In this document: in pieces, positions 44,001 through 52,879 of the stretch
Layout: the number at the start of each line of letters is the position of its first letter
Numbering within the stretch: the stretch's first letter is position 1
Source: Streptomyces sp. V1I1
GTDB taxonomy: Bacteria > Actinomycetota > Actinomycetes > Streptomycetales > Streptomycetaceae
Assembly: GCF_030817355.1 (NCBI RefSeq)
Contig: NZ_JAUSZH010000001.1
Span: forward strand, 2,970,501-3,034,500
Direction of reading: 5' to 3'
DNA length: 64,000 nt
The notes under the pieces: model-generated
Database searches by the model: none
What the model was told of the DNA's origin: nothing
The model's input: the letters and a program-made list of their open reading frames with translations, nothing else
Program-made: the position numbers and the translations under genes

Positions 44001-44892
44001 TCAGACCACCCGGTGTGGGGACGGTGCGGATCGGATAGTCCCAGGAGAACCCGCCCGCGGAGTTCGCCACCGACCAACTCGCCGACGGGGCAAGGCTGGT
44101 GGCCTTGTAGTCACCCTTGGACGAGGAGTCGCCCGCCGCCACCGCGAAGACACTCGCGGCGCCCGCGGACGGGGCCGCGGAGACCTGCGCGGTCATGGAC
44201 CGGGTGGCGGGGTCGTTCTTGAACGGGATGTGCTTGGGAGTGGCGGGACAGCCCTTGCTGCCCGGCAGCTGGGTAGCGGCACACGCGGGCAGCTCGATCA
44301 GCTGAAGCCGGGAGCCGTAGCCGCCGCCCATGCCTTGTGCGAACTTCGAGTAGTCCAGGGAGAGTTCGACCGGAGCCGCTCCCTTGGCACCGTCCGCACG
44401 CTTGACGGTGAGGAGCGCGGCGCTGCCCCACTTCGTCGCTGCCTTCTGGCCCAGCGACGTGACCTTGACCTTCGAAGGCGGCGGGGCAGCGGCGCTCGAT
44501 GCGCGGGACTTGCCAGACACCGCGGCCGGAGCCACGGTGATGGGGAGCCCGCCCGCATCGGCCTCGGCGCCCATTGCCGGTGCGGCGCGCCGGGAATCGG
44601 CGGGTGGTGCCGAGAGCTTGACTACCGCGCTCCCGGCCTGCGGCCAGAGCGCCGGGTCCAGGGTCCTTGCCGAAGCCTTGCGGACCGGGTCGGCAGGACG
44701 GGGCTTGGTCTTGGCGTTCTTGCCCTTGGCCGGGTCGGAACTGCCGGGCACACCGGGCCGCTTGGCGCCCTCGGGTTTCACCGGTATCGCCTCGGCGGTA
44801 GCGGCCGACAATGACACGGCCAGGGCCAGGACAGTGGCGGCCACCACATGCCGGGGCATGCGCGAGGCCAGCAGTCTGCCACGTAAGGACAT
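38086..44892 (-). CDS. Secreted Rhs polymorphic toxin with Hint domain and barnase-type RNase end (frameshifted)
   Basis: The 2268-residue protein has a signal peptide (SRMPRHVVAATVLALAVSLSA), a long body of RHS/YD repeats (YEYDQQGRKTKSVDPDSGTTTFEYD and many others), and the RHS core end QINGYAYANNSPVTLSDPSG. Residues 2015-2162 are a Hint autoprotease domain (SFLPATPVLLADGSSKPIEE ... LLVHN). The last 106 residues are an RNase N1/barnase-like toxin with the general-base Glu in WEDAWEYDVPG and an Arg in EARILIK. The current frame then ends in VDDRSLHDDPQVYRATLP, including a rare TTA. Dropping one G at 38139-38140 gives VTIDHYTTIHKF (catalytic DHY His) and a stop at 38043. So the toxin is inactivated, or the base is an error. 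Confidence 0.92.
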   Translation of the reverse strand: MSLRGRLLASRMPRHVVAATVLALAVSLSAATAEAIPVKPEGAKRPGVPGSSDPAKGKNAKTKPRPADPVRKASARTLDPALWPQAGSAVVKLSAPPADSRRAAPAMGAEADAGGLPITVAPAAVSGKSRASSAAAPPPSKVKVTSLGQKAATKWGSAALLTVKRADGAKGAAPVELSLDYSKFAQGMGGGYGSRLQLIELPACAATQLPGSKGCPATPKHIPFKNDPATRSMTAQVSAAPSAGAASVFAVAAGDSSSKGDYKATSLAPSASWSVANSAGGFSWDYPIRTVPTPGGLSPEVALGYSSQSADGRTAATNNQGSWIGEGFGWEPGFIERRYKSCSEDGQKTSAEQCWAFDNATIMLNGMSGELIQDDVTKEWHLASENGAKIAKLTGADNGDNNGEHWKLTTTDGTEYWFGLNKLPGWTTGKETTSSTWTAPVFGNNSGEPCYNATFTNAHCKQAWRWNLDHVKDTHGNVMSYFYGAETNRYALNGKTDVNGTEYHRGGYLKRIDYGQRENAVYTTKAPARVVFSTAERCLPDAGFDCAESKFTTANAARWPDTPVDRFCKANTKCTATQASQTFFTTKRLTGVTTQMNSGAAADAYADVDLWTFTHTFTDNGDDTKTLWLNKIDHEGKGGGGSIKMPSVELQGVHLKNRVAGDTDNIDAIHRFRLATVLSETGAQLDVTYAPTECTAAALPKPGESVKRCYPVVWAPPGSIDPKTDWFHKYVVKEITETDRTGGADDLVTRYDYQGNAGWRKAEPDGMTEDKFLTWGQWQGYGKVSVTSGNGQTMSTRIDYTYLQGLNGDKLPDGGTRTEEVTDSTGTKYTGHKEYNGFEVEAQTYDGAKVASKAISEPWKHDTATQTESWGTTKATIVKTRTTRGYTALSGGGWRSTKSVSTFDTSNRTGRLLQTDDSADLSTAADDTCTRMTYADHPAANLYTLPSRTEVVSVGCGAATDRKTQVIGDTRTYYDGGALGAAPTKGDETKAERLKSHDGTTATYEVTGTIGYDAFGRPTSETDAVGTSVSTQYTDANGLISKVKVTNALGHAITTDYAPAWGRSIGQTDANGRRSEIALDALGRVSSVWLADRARTQTPSIKYTYDVRRDKPVAIKTEKIENGGGYGVEYQLFDALLRPRQLQSEGPNGSRLVGDSFYDGTGKVKLGNQTYNAVGAPSNELLIVANGEVGTQFRYAYDGMGRKTADIFQVAGVEQWRTKFTYDGDRTHMDPPKGGVPTTVIRNVAGATTELRHYNGDSPDPDGPATGYDVTKYAYTPSGELASVTDAKSNLWRYEYDQQGRKTKSVDPDSGTTTFEYDAVDRATSSTDGRGKKVSTVYDKLGRPVTTWEGEPTTGTKLTEIKYDKAGWLGEAWAAMRYTSATEYFSTVTQDMDALYRPLKTAYSVPASQDKLAGTYVFTTTYNPDGTVNGQGMPAAGGLTGEAITFGYDDLQRPKSMTGKTSYVTDTVYSPTSQIQQLELSTGSGKKNWQTFHHEKGTDRLKRSVVDIEGVTGPAKSADYAYDQTGNVLSISDRAGASPDVQCFAYDNGQRLSDAWTPAATATTATGSGTVGSKLDASSPSACAAAPGASPLGGPAAYWKSYETDAIGNRTKEVRHDTGLNAAKDVTRTYTHGEGAAGPHAVTKVVEKTPTGESQSTYGYDASGNTDRRVLGGDTQRLDWNAEGKLAKATEADSKTTEYLYDVGGNRVQRQDAGGTTIYLPGMELRQAKGSSTIEATRYYGFAGKSLAMRTDNGDLSFLASDHHGTSELAVNATTGAVSQRRLDPFGVERTEPTGPWTSEKGFVGGDIDAQTGLTNIGARQYDPVLGKFISPDPLIDFTQPQQINGYAYANNSPVTLSDPSGLRVILIPGMVLGGLNKPDAAVNKAQDELDQAESNYSKSKQRMKDAALALTAIASEELGVDAALDCFSSGNLSACGETALNVATSFVGGLVGKLITKYAFRWGKAADLAKKIWGHLDDLVGAFKAAWDGSSKVKKAKEKLEKAKAAFKKQGGSCPISHSFLPATPVLLADGSSKPIEEIQLGDKIMATDPETGETAAREVVGTIVTEDDKQFVDLTIKGEAEQPAALISTTTHPFWVESEGAWIEAGDLQPGMELRKPDGETATVAGVRHFEKRQRTHDLTVSGIHSFYVLAADTPLLVHNQNANCPKRLSDQLPQGLSNAFVNAYEEIRSGGGTKHLNANTGQHQQFRGEDGHNAFWEDAWEYDVPGASNPGEARILIKTLRDGRKVMVDDRSLHDDPQVYRATLP

Positions 44893-44946
44893 CAGTCAAC
44901 TCCACGAGGAAGAAGGAAGAGATAAGGACGAGATCCGCCGGACAGC

Positions 44947-44988
44947 TGCCCGTACGCGGCCGTCGTCATCGACGGCCGCCTACGGGCA
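44947..44988 (-). terminator. Hairpin between LamG and Rhs genes
   Basis: TGCCCGTA-C-GCGGCCGTCG pairs with CGACGGCCGC-C-TACGGGCA around a TCAT loop, with one mismatch. It lies in the 109-bp gap and may attenuate transcription into the Rhs gene. Confidence 0.6.
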
Positions 44989-45001
44989 CCAACTGCGTTC
45001 C

Positions 45002-48000
45002 CTACAGGTCCGGGTCGCCGGTCAGCTGGTTCATCCGGCCGATCGCGGTCGCGTCCGCCGCACCCGCGTACACACGCACCTCGTCGATCGAGCCTGCGAA
45101 GTACTCACCGCCGCCGCCCAGCGCCGAGCGCCCGACCTGGAGGCCACCGCTGGAGGCCCAGGTGGTGTGGTCGAAGAAGTGCTCTTCGTCCTCCGACGCC
45201 GTGGCGACCGGCTGGCCGTCGACGTACAGATCCACCTGGTGGGTGACCGCGTCGTAGACCACCGCAAGGTGGGTCCCCGACAGCGAGACCCCGGGGAGGG
45301 CATCGGCGTCGGTCACCGTGGTGACCTTCGCCGTACCACTGTCCGCATCGGTCAGCGCGAGCTCCCACTGCTTGGTGGCGGCCTGGAAGCGCACCGTGAT
45401 CCGGTCCGCGTTCCGGCCCGGCAGGGAGAGCACCGTCTGCGACTTCTCCGCGTCCGGGGTGGTGAGCTTGGCTCGTACGGCGACGGTGTAGCTGTCCGCG
45501 CCGGTCACCACGGGGTTGGCCGTGCCGGCCCAGTCGTCGGTGCCGTCCAGGGCCAGGCTGCCGCCGTCGACCAGCGCCGCGTCGTCGAACTCGTTCGCGG
45601 GCTTGTAGATCGTCGCACCGTGCAGCGCCAGCGGCTGGCCGCCGGCCTGGACATTGGCGGAGTTGCCATCGGCGCCGACGGCCTCCAGCGGCCAGTAGCC
45701 CTTGCGCTGGGGCTTGACCGTGATCAGCTGAGCGATCTGGGTCTGCGGCAGCACCCGGTCGTACGCGCGTACTTCCGCGAGGTCGCCCTCGAAGTTGTCG
45801 CGGTAGCCGCTCTTGGCCAGCACACGGCCGATCTGGAGGCTGCGGATCGAGGACCACGCCGTGTGGCGCGCGGTCTTGGCCGCCTCCTTGTCATTGACGT
45901 AGAGCCGCAGTTCGGGACCGGCTGCTGCGTAGGCGTCGAAGACGCCGGTGAGCAGCACCCACTCATTGGCCTTGACCGGGTACGTGGCTGCCGGCGCGAC
46001 TGCCTTCCAGCTGGTCATGGCGTCGACGTCCATGTCGGGCGTGGAGAAGGCCCATGCCTTGTCCGTGGCGTCGTAACCGAGGACGAAGCCCGGCTCACCG
46101 GTGCTGTCCTGGCTGATGACGGCCATGTCCCTGTTCAGGGCCGTGGGCTTGACCCAGGCGCTGACGGAGAAGCTCCGGCCGGTGTCCATCACCGTGCCCC
46201 ACGAGTCGAGGTAGGCGTTCTTGGTGCCGTCGAAGTGCGCGGCGCCGTCGGCCACCCCGCCCGGTCCTTCGGCTCCGAAGCTGACTCCGGTGCCCGGGCG
46301 GCCCGGGTGGCTTCCGCTGTCGGAGCTGTCCTGGGCCAGTTCGCTGCCCTGCGGATCGTCCAGATTCCACTGGCCCGCGGCCTGCTTGCCGTCGGTGACC
46401 AGGAACTCGTAGTGGGCGGGAACGCTGGAGTTGTTGGCGCCGTCATAGGCCTCGACGGTCACCCAGTGACGTCCGGCCCGGGGAGGATTCCAGGTCACGG
46501 TGGCCGGTGCGCCCCCAGTGACGGTGACCGTCTTCCTGGCCTCGCCGTCGAAGACGTACCGGTACTCCTTCACGTCCTTGTCGGACGCGGCGAAGGTGAA
46601 CTTGCCGACCGTACCGATGCCGTGGTGCCACATGTCGTCGTCCGGGTACTCGGGCGAGGCGACCTTGGGCGCCTTGGGCCGGGCCGCGTCGCGCATGACG
46701 GCGCAGCGCTGCGGGGTGCCGTCGGAACTCCACGGGCCCCAGGCGTCACCGTCGAAGGCCCGGGCCTGCCAGGTGATCAGGGTGCTCGCGGGGATCGTGG
46801 GTTTGCCGGCGGGCTGGGTCACGGTGTGGGTGAACACAGTGCCCGCGTTGGGCGACTTGTAGCCGGTCTCCGCGAGGTAGTTCTGCTCGACGCCGTTGGC
46901 GTCGTTGTAGAACACCTGGAACTGCATCTTCACCTGGTCCGCGTAGGCGGAGCCGTGGTCCGGGTCGCGCGCCTCGGCGCGCAGCTGCGGCAGCACATCG
47001 GTGTACTTGCGGGTCGCGGGGTCCCAGTTGCACGGGCCGCCGGGGTTGGTCGACATCAGCTTGTAGTCGACCTGCCGGGGCGGGGTGTTGTACTCGATCT
47101 TCAGGAAGGTGTTGCCGCAGATCCGCTTCCAGCCCGGGTAGTCGGACTCGTCCTTGGCCCGCAGGCCCAGGGACATGCTGGACCAGCTGTCGGCCGTGGC
47201 CGCCTTGACCTCGTTGAGCAGCTCGCCGTTCTTGATGTTGAGGTTGGCGCTGCCGCTGCAGGTCGTGGGCGAGATCTTCGTGTCCATCGTGGCCAGGTAG
47301 TCCGACCAGTCGTCCTTGGTGTTGCCCCAGCTGCTGGTCTTGGTGACCGTGTAGTTCTTGCCGCCGATGCGGTAGAGATCGACGGGTTCGGCCTTGGCGT
47401 CGGCCCAGTACACGTGCTCCACGCGGGCCGAGAACTGGGCGCTGAGGATCTGCTTGCCCTTATAGGCGGACAACGGGAACGTGAACAGCAGACGCCGTAC
47501 GCCGATGCCGGCGCAGGTGGTCGGGTTGTAGTTGATTGGGCACTTGCCCATGCCGGCGCTGCCCGAGTACGCCCAGTCCTGCTCGTTGGGCATGCCGGAC
47601 ATGACGCCCGTCCACGCGGAGCGGTGGATGGTGCGCGGGATGGGGTCGACCACGACGGGGTAGACGGTGTCCTTGCCGCGCAGCAGCTTGGTGTCCGGGG
47701 TCAGGGTGAGGCGGTTCTTGGAGACGGCGAGGCCCACGGATGCCTTCCGGCCGCCGTCGACGGCCTACAGGGCGGCCTTGGGCGCCACAGGTCCAGCCGC
47801 GGGTCCAGCCGCGGGTCCAGCCGCGGGTCCAGCCGTGCTTCCCGTCGCGCGGGTGCCGGAACCGGCCGAGCGGGCCGCGCCCTTGGCCGGCTGGGTGGTC
47901 TTCGCCGAGGGGCTGGGGGCCGAGTCCCACATCACGGCCTTGGCCGCCTCGAAGACGGTGCCGCCGACCGCCGCGTCCACGGCGCGCATACCGCCGCCCG

Positions 48001-48730
48001 GGTCCTTTTCGATCTTCAGGCCCTTGGCGGACAGACCGAGTTCGATCCGGGTCAGCTCCGGATTGGCCGCCGCCTCGGCGTTCTTGACGATGAAGTAGTG
48101 GCCGAATCCTTCGATCTCGGCACGCACGGCCAGGTCCACGCCCGGGAGCACTTCCTCGTAGCGGGCGGTGTTGCCCTCCACCTTCGGGGCGGGCAGCTTG
48201 CCGCCCGGCCAGGTCAGCGAGTACTCACGGCCGGCTCGGCTCATCGTGGCGAACGGGCCTGCGCCGCCGCCCGAGAACTCCAGTCCGACGGTGGCCGCCT
48301 TCGGTGAAAGGCGGCCGTCCGCGCGCTTCACCAGCGTGTCGTCGACCGGTGCCCAGCCACCGGGCTTGAGCGTACGGACCGGCTGGGTGTACTCCTGCGC
48401 GGTGAACGTCCCCTTGGGGTTGGCGAACACATCGCGCCGCTCCTGGCGCAGGCCCGTGACCTCAACGCTCTTGCCTGTGCGCTTGGCTGCCGCCAGCGCC
48501 ACCTGCTCGGTCTGCGCGTGACCCGTCTCGGCCGCCACGGTGACGGCCTTCGTGTACGCGTCGGCCGCTTCGGCGGCCGCGTCCTCGGCGGTGCCCGGCA
48601 GCGCGTACGTACCGGCGGCGAGCATCGCCGTCAGCGCGCCGGTCACCAGCGCCGCGCGGCCTCTTCGTCCTCGCGTGCCTGACCTGGTCACGGGCACTCC
48701 CTCGCGTCTCCCTCTGCTCCTCTCCATCAC
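45002..48730 (-). pseudogene. LamG-domain secreted protein interrupted by in-frame amber codon
   Basis: Two open frames in the same phase, 47765-48730 and 45002-47737, are separated only by a TAG at 47765-47767 (APKAAL-stop-AVDGGRKASVGLAV). Together they make one protein of about 1240 residues: signal peptide, a propeptide-like domain ending VMWDSAPSPSAKT, a Gly-Pro-Ala repeat linker (GPAAGPAAGPAAGP, 12-bp DNA repeats at 47790-47837), then fibronectin-like and two concanavalin/LamG domains (AHFDGTKNAYLDS; SLALDGTDDWAGTANPVV). A CAG to TAG change explains the stop. The start is GTG 48730 or, with a better ribosome-binding site, GTG 48691. It lies between the FG-GAP gene and the Rhs gene, which form a conserved secreted set. 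Confidence 0.85.
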
Positions 48731-50349
48731 CGGACCACCGCGCCGAATGCCGTGCCGCCGGCCGGCAGGCCGTCCTGGCCGGGTGCGAAGGTACGCGTCG
48801 GAGCGCTGCCGCTGACGACCGTCCAGTCGAAGGCGTAGACCGAACCCGGTGTGTCACCGGACGGGTTGACGACGCCGACCAGCAGCGCCTGCGGCGTCGC
48901 GGCCAGGCTGGCGCCGGCGTACATCTGGTGCTCGGGAACACCCGGGATGCCCCAGCCCGGATCTAGCCACGCGTCGGTGGGACCGGGGTCGGCGGCGAAG
49001 GGCAGGATCTGCACTCCGCCCTTGTCCAGGTGCTCGGCCGTGGCCGAGGCCTCCTTGCCGGGGACGCCCACGGCCACCTTCACCGTGGCTGCCGTGGCAA
49101 CCTGCGTCGGTGCGGTGTTGACCACGGCCACCTGCTGCCCGAAGAAGTCGCCCGCGGCGGGGTCGCCCTCCACCTCGGTGACGCCCTGGTTCAGGTTCTC
49201 CAGGATCCGGGTCACCGTCTTGTCCGGGTTGACGCGGTACAACGCGACGCGACCGGCGTCGGTCACGGTGCCGATGTCCTCGCCAGGCACGCCCACCGCG
49301 AGTACGGCGCCCAGCGCCGAGGCCTCCGAGGAGATCCGGTGCGGGGCCATCGCCAGAGAGGTGCCGAAGCGGTCGTACGGCTCGGCCGACAGGTCCTTGT
49401 CGGTTCCGGCCGGCGCGTCAGAGGTCTGGCCAAGGCCGAATACCGGGTCGGGTATGCCACTGGTGTTCAGCGACGGACGGAAGACATGGATGGCGCCCGC
49501 GAAGGCGGCGGTGGGAATCGACTCTCCCGGCGATCCCACCGTGAAGTAACGGTCCGTCGATGCGAGCGAGGCACCGAAACGGTCGTTCGCCTCGGAGGCC
49601 TCCCACACGCCGGTGCTGTCCTGGGAGACGACAACGTTCGCCAGCGGCTTGCCGCTGAGGTAGTGGATCACTCCCGCGTCCGCGCCCGCCGTGGTGTCCT
49701 CTCCCGGAGAGCCGATCACCAGGAACGGCAGGGCGGTCGACGTGGTACCGCCGGTCAGCGCGAAGCCGAACAGGTCTCCCGCCTCGGGGCCCTGAGATGC
49801 CGTCACACCGGTCTGGTCGTACGTCACCGAGGCCGGACCCGTGCCCAGGCCGCCCGCAGCACCGAACAGCACATACACGGAGCCCGAGTCGCGGGCCGTG
49901 CCGACGTCCTTGTACGGTGCGCCGACCACCAGGTCGCTGCAGCCGTCCGCGTTGAAGTCGCCGTGGGCCAGCGACCGGCCGAACTGCGCCTTGCCCTCCG
50001 CATCACCCGGCACCCACGCCAGGTCCTGCTGGATCTGCACGCTTGTGGCCGTTGTTCCGCCGTAGACCACCGTGACCGCTCCGGATCCGGCCTTGCCGCC
50101 CATCGTCGCGTCCGGATCGGCGATCGCCGTGTCCCGCAGGCCGTCGCCGTTGTAGTCCGACTCGCCTCCGCCGCCACAGGTGCCTGCGGCCGACGCGGCC
50201 GAGTGACCGAAGAACGCTACGGCCGCCGTGATGAGAAAGCCGAGGACCGCCAGCCAGGCGATCCAGTATCCGACTCGGTAGTTCCTTCCCCATAAGCCCG
50301 CTGACGTCGGCTCACGCCGAATGGTGTCGGCGGCTTCCTCAATACTCAC
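48727..50349 (-). CDS. FG-GAP repeat surface protein
   Basis: The 540-residue protein has an N-terminal cytoplasmic part, a membrane anchor (VGYWIAWLAVLGFLITAAVAF) and seven or so FG-GAP/integrin-alpha-like repeats, with calcium-binding loops such as SDYNGDGLRDTAIADPD and GDFNADGCSDLVVGAPY. It should form a surface-exposed beta-propeller. Its stop overlaps the start of the LamG gene (GTGA), so it is first in the FG-GAP, LamG, Rhs, barstar operon. Function in toxin export or display is inference. Confidence 0.85.
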   Translation of the reverse strand: MSIEEAADTIRREPTSAGLWGRNYRVGYWIAWLAVLGFLITAAVAFFGHSAASAAGTCGGGGESDYNGDGLRDTAIADPDATMGGKAGSGAVTVVYGGTTATSVQIQQDLAWVPGDAEGKAQFGRSLAHGDFNADGCSDLVVGAPYKDVGTARDSGSVYVLFGAAGGLGTGPASVTYDQTGVTASQGPEAGDLFGFALTGGTTSTALPFLVIGSPGEDTTAGADAGVIHYLSGKPLANVVVSQDSTGVWEASEANDRFGASLASTDRYFTVGSPGESIPTAAFAGAIHVFRPSLNTSGIPDPVFGLGQTSDAPAGTDKDLSAEPYDRFGTSLAMAPHRISSEASALGAVLAVGVPGEDIGTVTDAGRVALYRVNPDKTVTRILENLNQGVTEVEGDPAAGDFFGQQVAVVNTAPTQVATAATVKVAVGVPGKEASATAEHLDKGGVQILPFAADPGPTDAWLDPGWGIPGVPEHQMYAGASLAATPQALLVGVVNPSGDTPGSVYAFDWTVVSGSAPTRTFAPGQDGLPAGGTAFGAVVR

Positions 50350-50660
50350 AACCCCACCCCAGTTCCTACATGTCCTTCACATAAGCCTGGAGAGCCTACG
50401 TTCACAGACAGGTGGGTCGCCTGTGACAAGAGTCATGTGCTCCGGGACGGCCGAACTCGCTATTTGACCGGCAATAGAGTTGTGGCCCTGAAATCCATCT
50501 GCTCGCCTATGGCATTTCCGGCCCAGAGCAGCCGACGGGCGCCGTCGCATGAGTGAGAGTGGCTGATTCCGGGTGCATACGGAGATTGCCCTTTCACCTA
50601 CCATGCATCCAACTCCGCCTGGAATGTTGAATTCCGTGACCACTCCGCGCGGAAAAGGGC
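50350..50660. other. Promoter region of the Rhs operon
   Basis: This AT-richer stretch lies upstream of the FG-GAP gene. I see no clear palindromic operator or RNA gene. It likely contains the operon promoter on the minus strand. Confidence 0.35.
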
Positions 50661-50697
50661 CCGGCCCCCGGAGCCGTGAGGGGGCTCCGGGGGCCGG
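50661..50697 (-). terminator. Terminator of pckG
   Basis: CCGGCCCCCGGAGCC and GGCTCCGGGGGCCGG form a perfect 15-bp stem with a seven-base loop, downstream of the PEP carboxykinase stop. Confidence 0.85.
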
Positions 50698-50775
50698 GGA
50701 CGCGGCGGACCTGGGTGACCCCACAGGTCAGGGCGGGATGTCGAGTTGGTCCGCCGCGACGATTCAGTACGAGCG

Positions 50776-52599
50776 TCAGCCGAGCCGGGCGACCAGCGCG
50801 CGGTACTCGTCCCACAGCTCCTTCGGGGTGTGGTCGCCGAAGGTGTTGAGGTGGTCGGGGACCAGCGCGGCCTCCTCGCGCCAGACCTCGTTGTCGACCT
50901 TGAGCAGGAAGTCGAGGTCCTCCTCGGGCAGATCGAGGCCGTTCGTGTCGAGGGCCTCACGCGTCGGCAGGATGCCGATCGGCGTCTCGACGCCCTCGGC
51001 CTTGCCCGCCAGGCGCTCCACGATCCACTTGAGCACGCGGCTGTTCTCGCCGAAGCCCGGCCAGACGAACTTGCCCGCGTCGTTCTTGCGGAACCAGTTC
51101 ACGTAGTAGATCTTCGGCAGCTTCGACGCGTCGGCCTGCTGCCCGACCTTGATCCAGTGGGCCATGTAGTCGCCCATGTTGTAGCCGCAGAACGGCAGCA
51201 TCGCGAACGGGTCGCGACGCAGCTCGCCGACCTTGCCCTCGGCCGCCGCGGTCTTCTCGGAGGCGACGTTCGCGCCGAGGAAGACACCGTGCTGCCAGTT
51301 GAAGGACTCCGTCACCAGCGGAACGGCGCTGGCACGGCGGCCGCCGAAGAGGATCGCCGAGATCGGCACGCCCTTGGGGTCCTCCCACTCGGGCGCGGCG
51401 ATCGGGCACTGCGAGGCGGGCACGGTGAAGCGGGCGTTGGGGTGGGCCGCCGGGGTCTCGGACGCCGGCGTCCAGTCGTTGCCCTTCCAGTCCGTGAGGT
51501 GGGCCGGGGCCTCCTCGGTCATGCCCTCCCACCAGATGTCGTTGTCGTCGGTGAGCGCGACATTGGTGAAGACGGCGTTGCCCCACAGGGTCTTCATGGC
51601 GTTGGCGTTGGTGTGCTCACCGGTGCCGGGCGCGACGCCGAAGAAACCCGCCTCGGGGTTGATCGCGTACAGCCGGCCGTCCTCACCGAACCGCATCCAG
51701 GCGATGTCGTCGCCGATGGTCTCCACGGTCCAGCCGGAGATGGTGGGCTCCAGCATGGCGAGGTTGGTCTTGCCACAGGCGCTCGGGAAGGCGGCGGCGA
51801 CGTACTTGGACTCGCCCTGCGGCGGAGTGAGCTTGAGGATCAGCATGTGCTCGGCGAGCCAGCCCTCGTCGCGCGCCATGACGGACGCGATGCGCAGGGC
51901 GTAGCACTTCTTGCCGAGCAGGGCGTTGCCGCCGTAGCCCGATCCGTACGACCAGATCTCGCGGGTCTCGGGGAAGTGCGAAATGTACTTGGTCGTGTTG
52001 CAGGGCCAGGGGACATCCTCCTGGCCCGGCTCCAGCGGGGCACCGAGGGTGTGCACCGCCTTGACGAAGAAGCCGTCCGAGCCGAGCTCCTCGAGGACGG
52101 GCTGTCCCATGCGGGTCATGGTGCGCATGGAGACCGCGACGTAGGCGGAGTCGGTGATCTCGACGCCGATGGCGGACAGCGGCGAGCCCAGCGGACCCAT
52201 GCAGAACGGCACCACATACATGGTCCGGCCACGCATCGAGCCGCGGAAGATGCCCTCCTCGCCGGCGAAGATGTCCTTCATCTCGGCCGGGGCCTTCCAG
52301 TGGTTCGTCGGGCCCGCGTCCTCCTCCTTCTCGGAGCAGATGAAGGTGCGGTCCTCGACGCGGGCGACGTCGCTCGGGTCGGACGCGGCGTAGTAGGAGT
52401 TCGGTCGCTTGATCGGGTCCAGCTTTTTGAAGGTGCCCTTGGCGACGAGCTCCTCACACAGGCGCTCGTACTCGGCTTCGGATCCGTCACACCAGACGAC
52501 GCTGTCCGGCTGCGTGATTGCTGCGATCTCGTCGACCCAGGAGACGAGCTCCTGGTGGTTGGTGGGGACGGTGCTGGGAGCCGCGATGTCGCGCGCCAC
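50776..52599 (-). CDS. pckG: GTP-dependent phosphoenolpyruvate carboxykinase
   Basis: The 607-residue enzyme converts oxaloacetate and GTP to phosphoenolpyruvate, CO2 and GDP, linking the TCA cycle to gluconeogenesis. It has the P-loop [13 protein letters not shown], the metal site in [11 protein letters not shown], the PCK-specific [20 protein letters not shown] and the nucleotide-binding GRRASAVPL. Length is standard for the GTP form. The GTG start follows AGGAGC. It is monocistronic. The upstream 280 bp shared with the PAQR gene contain an AT-rich patch (TGATCATCCGTGCAGTATGC) near 52710 that may be its promoter. Confidence 0.97.
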   Translation of the reverse strand: MARDIAAPSTVPTNHQELVSWVDEIAAITQPDSVVWCDGSEAEYERLCEELVAKGTFKKLDPIKRPNSYYAASDPSDVARVEDRTFICSEKEEDAGPTNHWKAPAEMKDIFAGEEGIFRGSMRGRTMYVVPFCMGPLGSPLSAIGVEITDSAYVAVSMRTMTRMGQPVLEELGSDGFFVKAVHTLGAPLEPGQEDVPWPCNTTKYISHFPETREIWSYGSGYGGNALLGKKCYALRIASVMARDEGWLAEHMLILKLTPPQGESKYVAAAFPSACGKTNLAMLEPTISGWTVETIGDDIAWMRFGEDGRLYAINPEAGFFGVAPGTGEHTNANAMKTLWGNAVFTNVALTDDNDIWWEGMTEEAPAHLTDWKGNDWTPASETPAAHPNARFTVPASQCPIAAPEWEDPKGVPISAILFGGRRASAVPLVTESFNWQHGVFLGANVASEKTAAAEGKVGELRRDPFAMLPFCGYNMGDYMAHWIKVGQQADASKLPKIYYVNWFRKNDAGKFVWPGFGENSRVLKWIVERLAGKAEGVETPIGILPTREALDTNGLDLPEEDLDFLLKVDNEVWREEAALVPDHLNTFGDHTPKELWDEYRALVARLG

Positions 52600-52846
52600 G
52601 ATCGCTCCTAAGTGAGGGGTTCGAAGGTTGTTGCCCCGTGGGGGCTGCGACCCGGATGCTTCGGTCCCTTTGTTGCTTCTTGGCGCTCATCCGGTGCCGA
52701 CCGCACTCATCTGATCATCCGTGCAGTATGCGCATATGTCCAGAGGACCTCTCACGTGAGCATCGCCACTCAAAGCCCGATCCGCATCTCGAAGGCCGCT
52801 CGGGCCGGGCAGCAGGGGGGCACGGCGAGGAGGTACGGACCCATCC

Positions 52847-52870
52847 GTTACCTACGGTTGCGTAGGTAAC
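52847..52870. promoter_or_regulatory. Perfect palindrome before the hemolysin-III gene
   Basis: GTTACCTACG-GTTG-CGTAGGTAAC is a perfect 10-4-10 inverted repeat ending nine bases before the start codon. Its size and symmetry fit a TetR-family operator, with the TetR gene encoded next door as a candidate. Confidence 0.65.
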
Positions 52871-52879
52871 ATCCTCGTC

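Noticed and set aside
47789..47838. Possible CRISPR-like array from regularly repeated 12-base units
   Set aside because: The units are directly adjacent without spacers and encode a Gly-Pro-Ala linker, so this is a simple coding tandem repeat.
44384..48307. A 1307-codon open frame on the plus strand across the Rhs and LamG genes
   Set aside because: It is an antisense shadow of GC-rich coding sequence; it has no ribosome-binding site and its composition (Val/Gly/Arg-rich, no domains) is typical of such frames.
50746..52611. A 621-codon plus-strand frame opposite pckG
   Set aside because: The minus strand encodes an unmistakable PEP carboxykinase; the antisense product has no recognisable motif.
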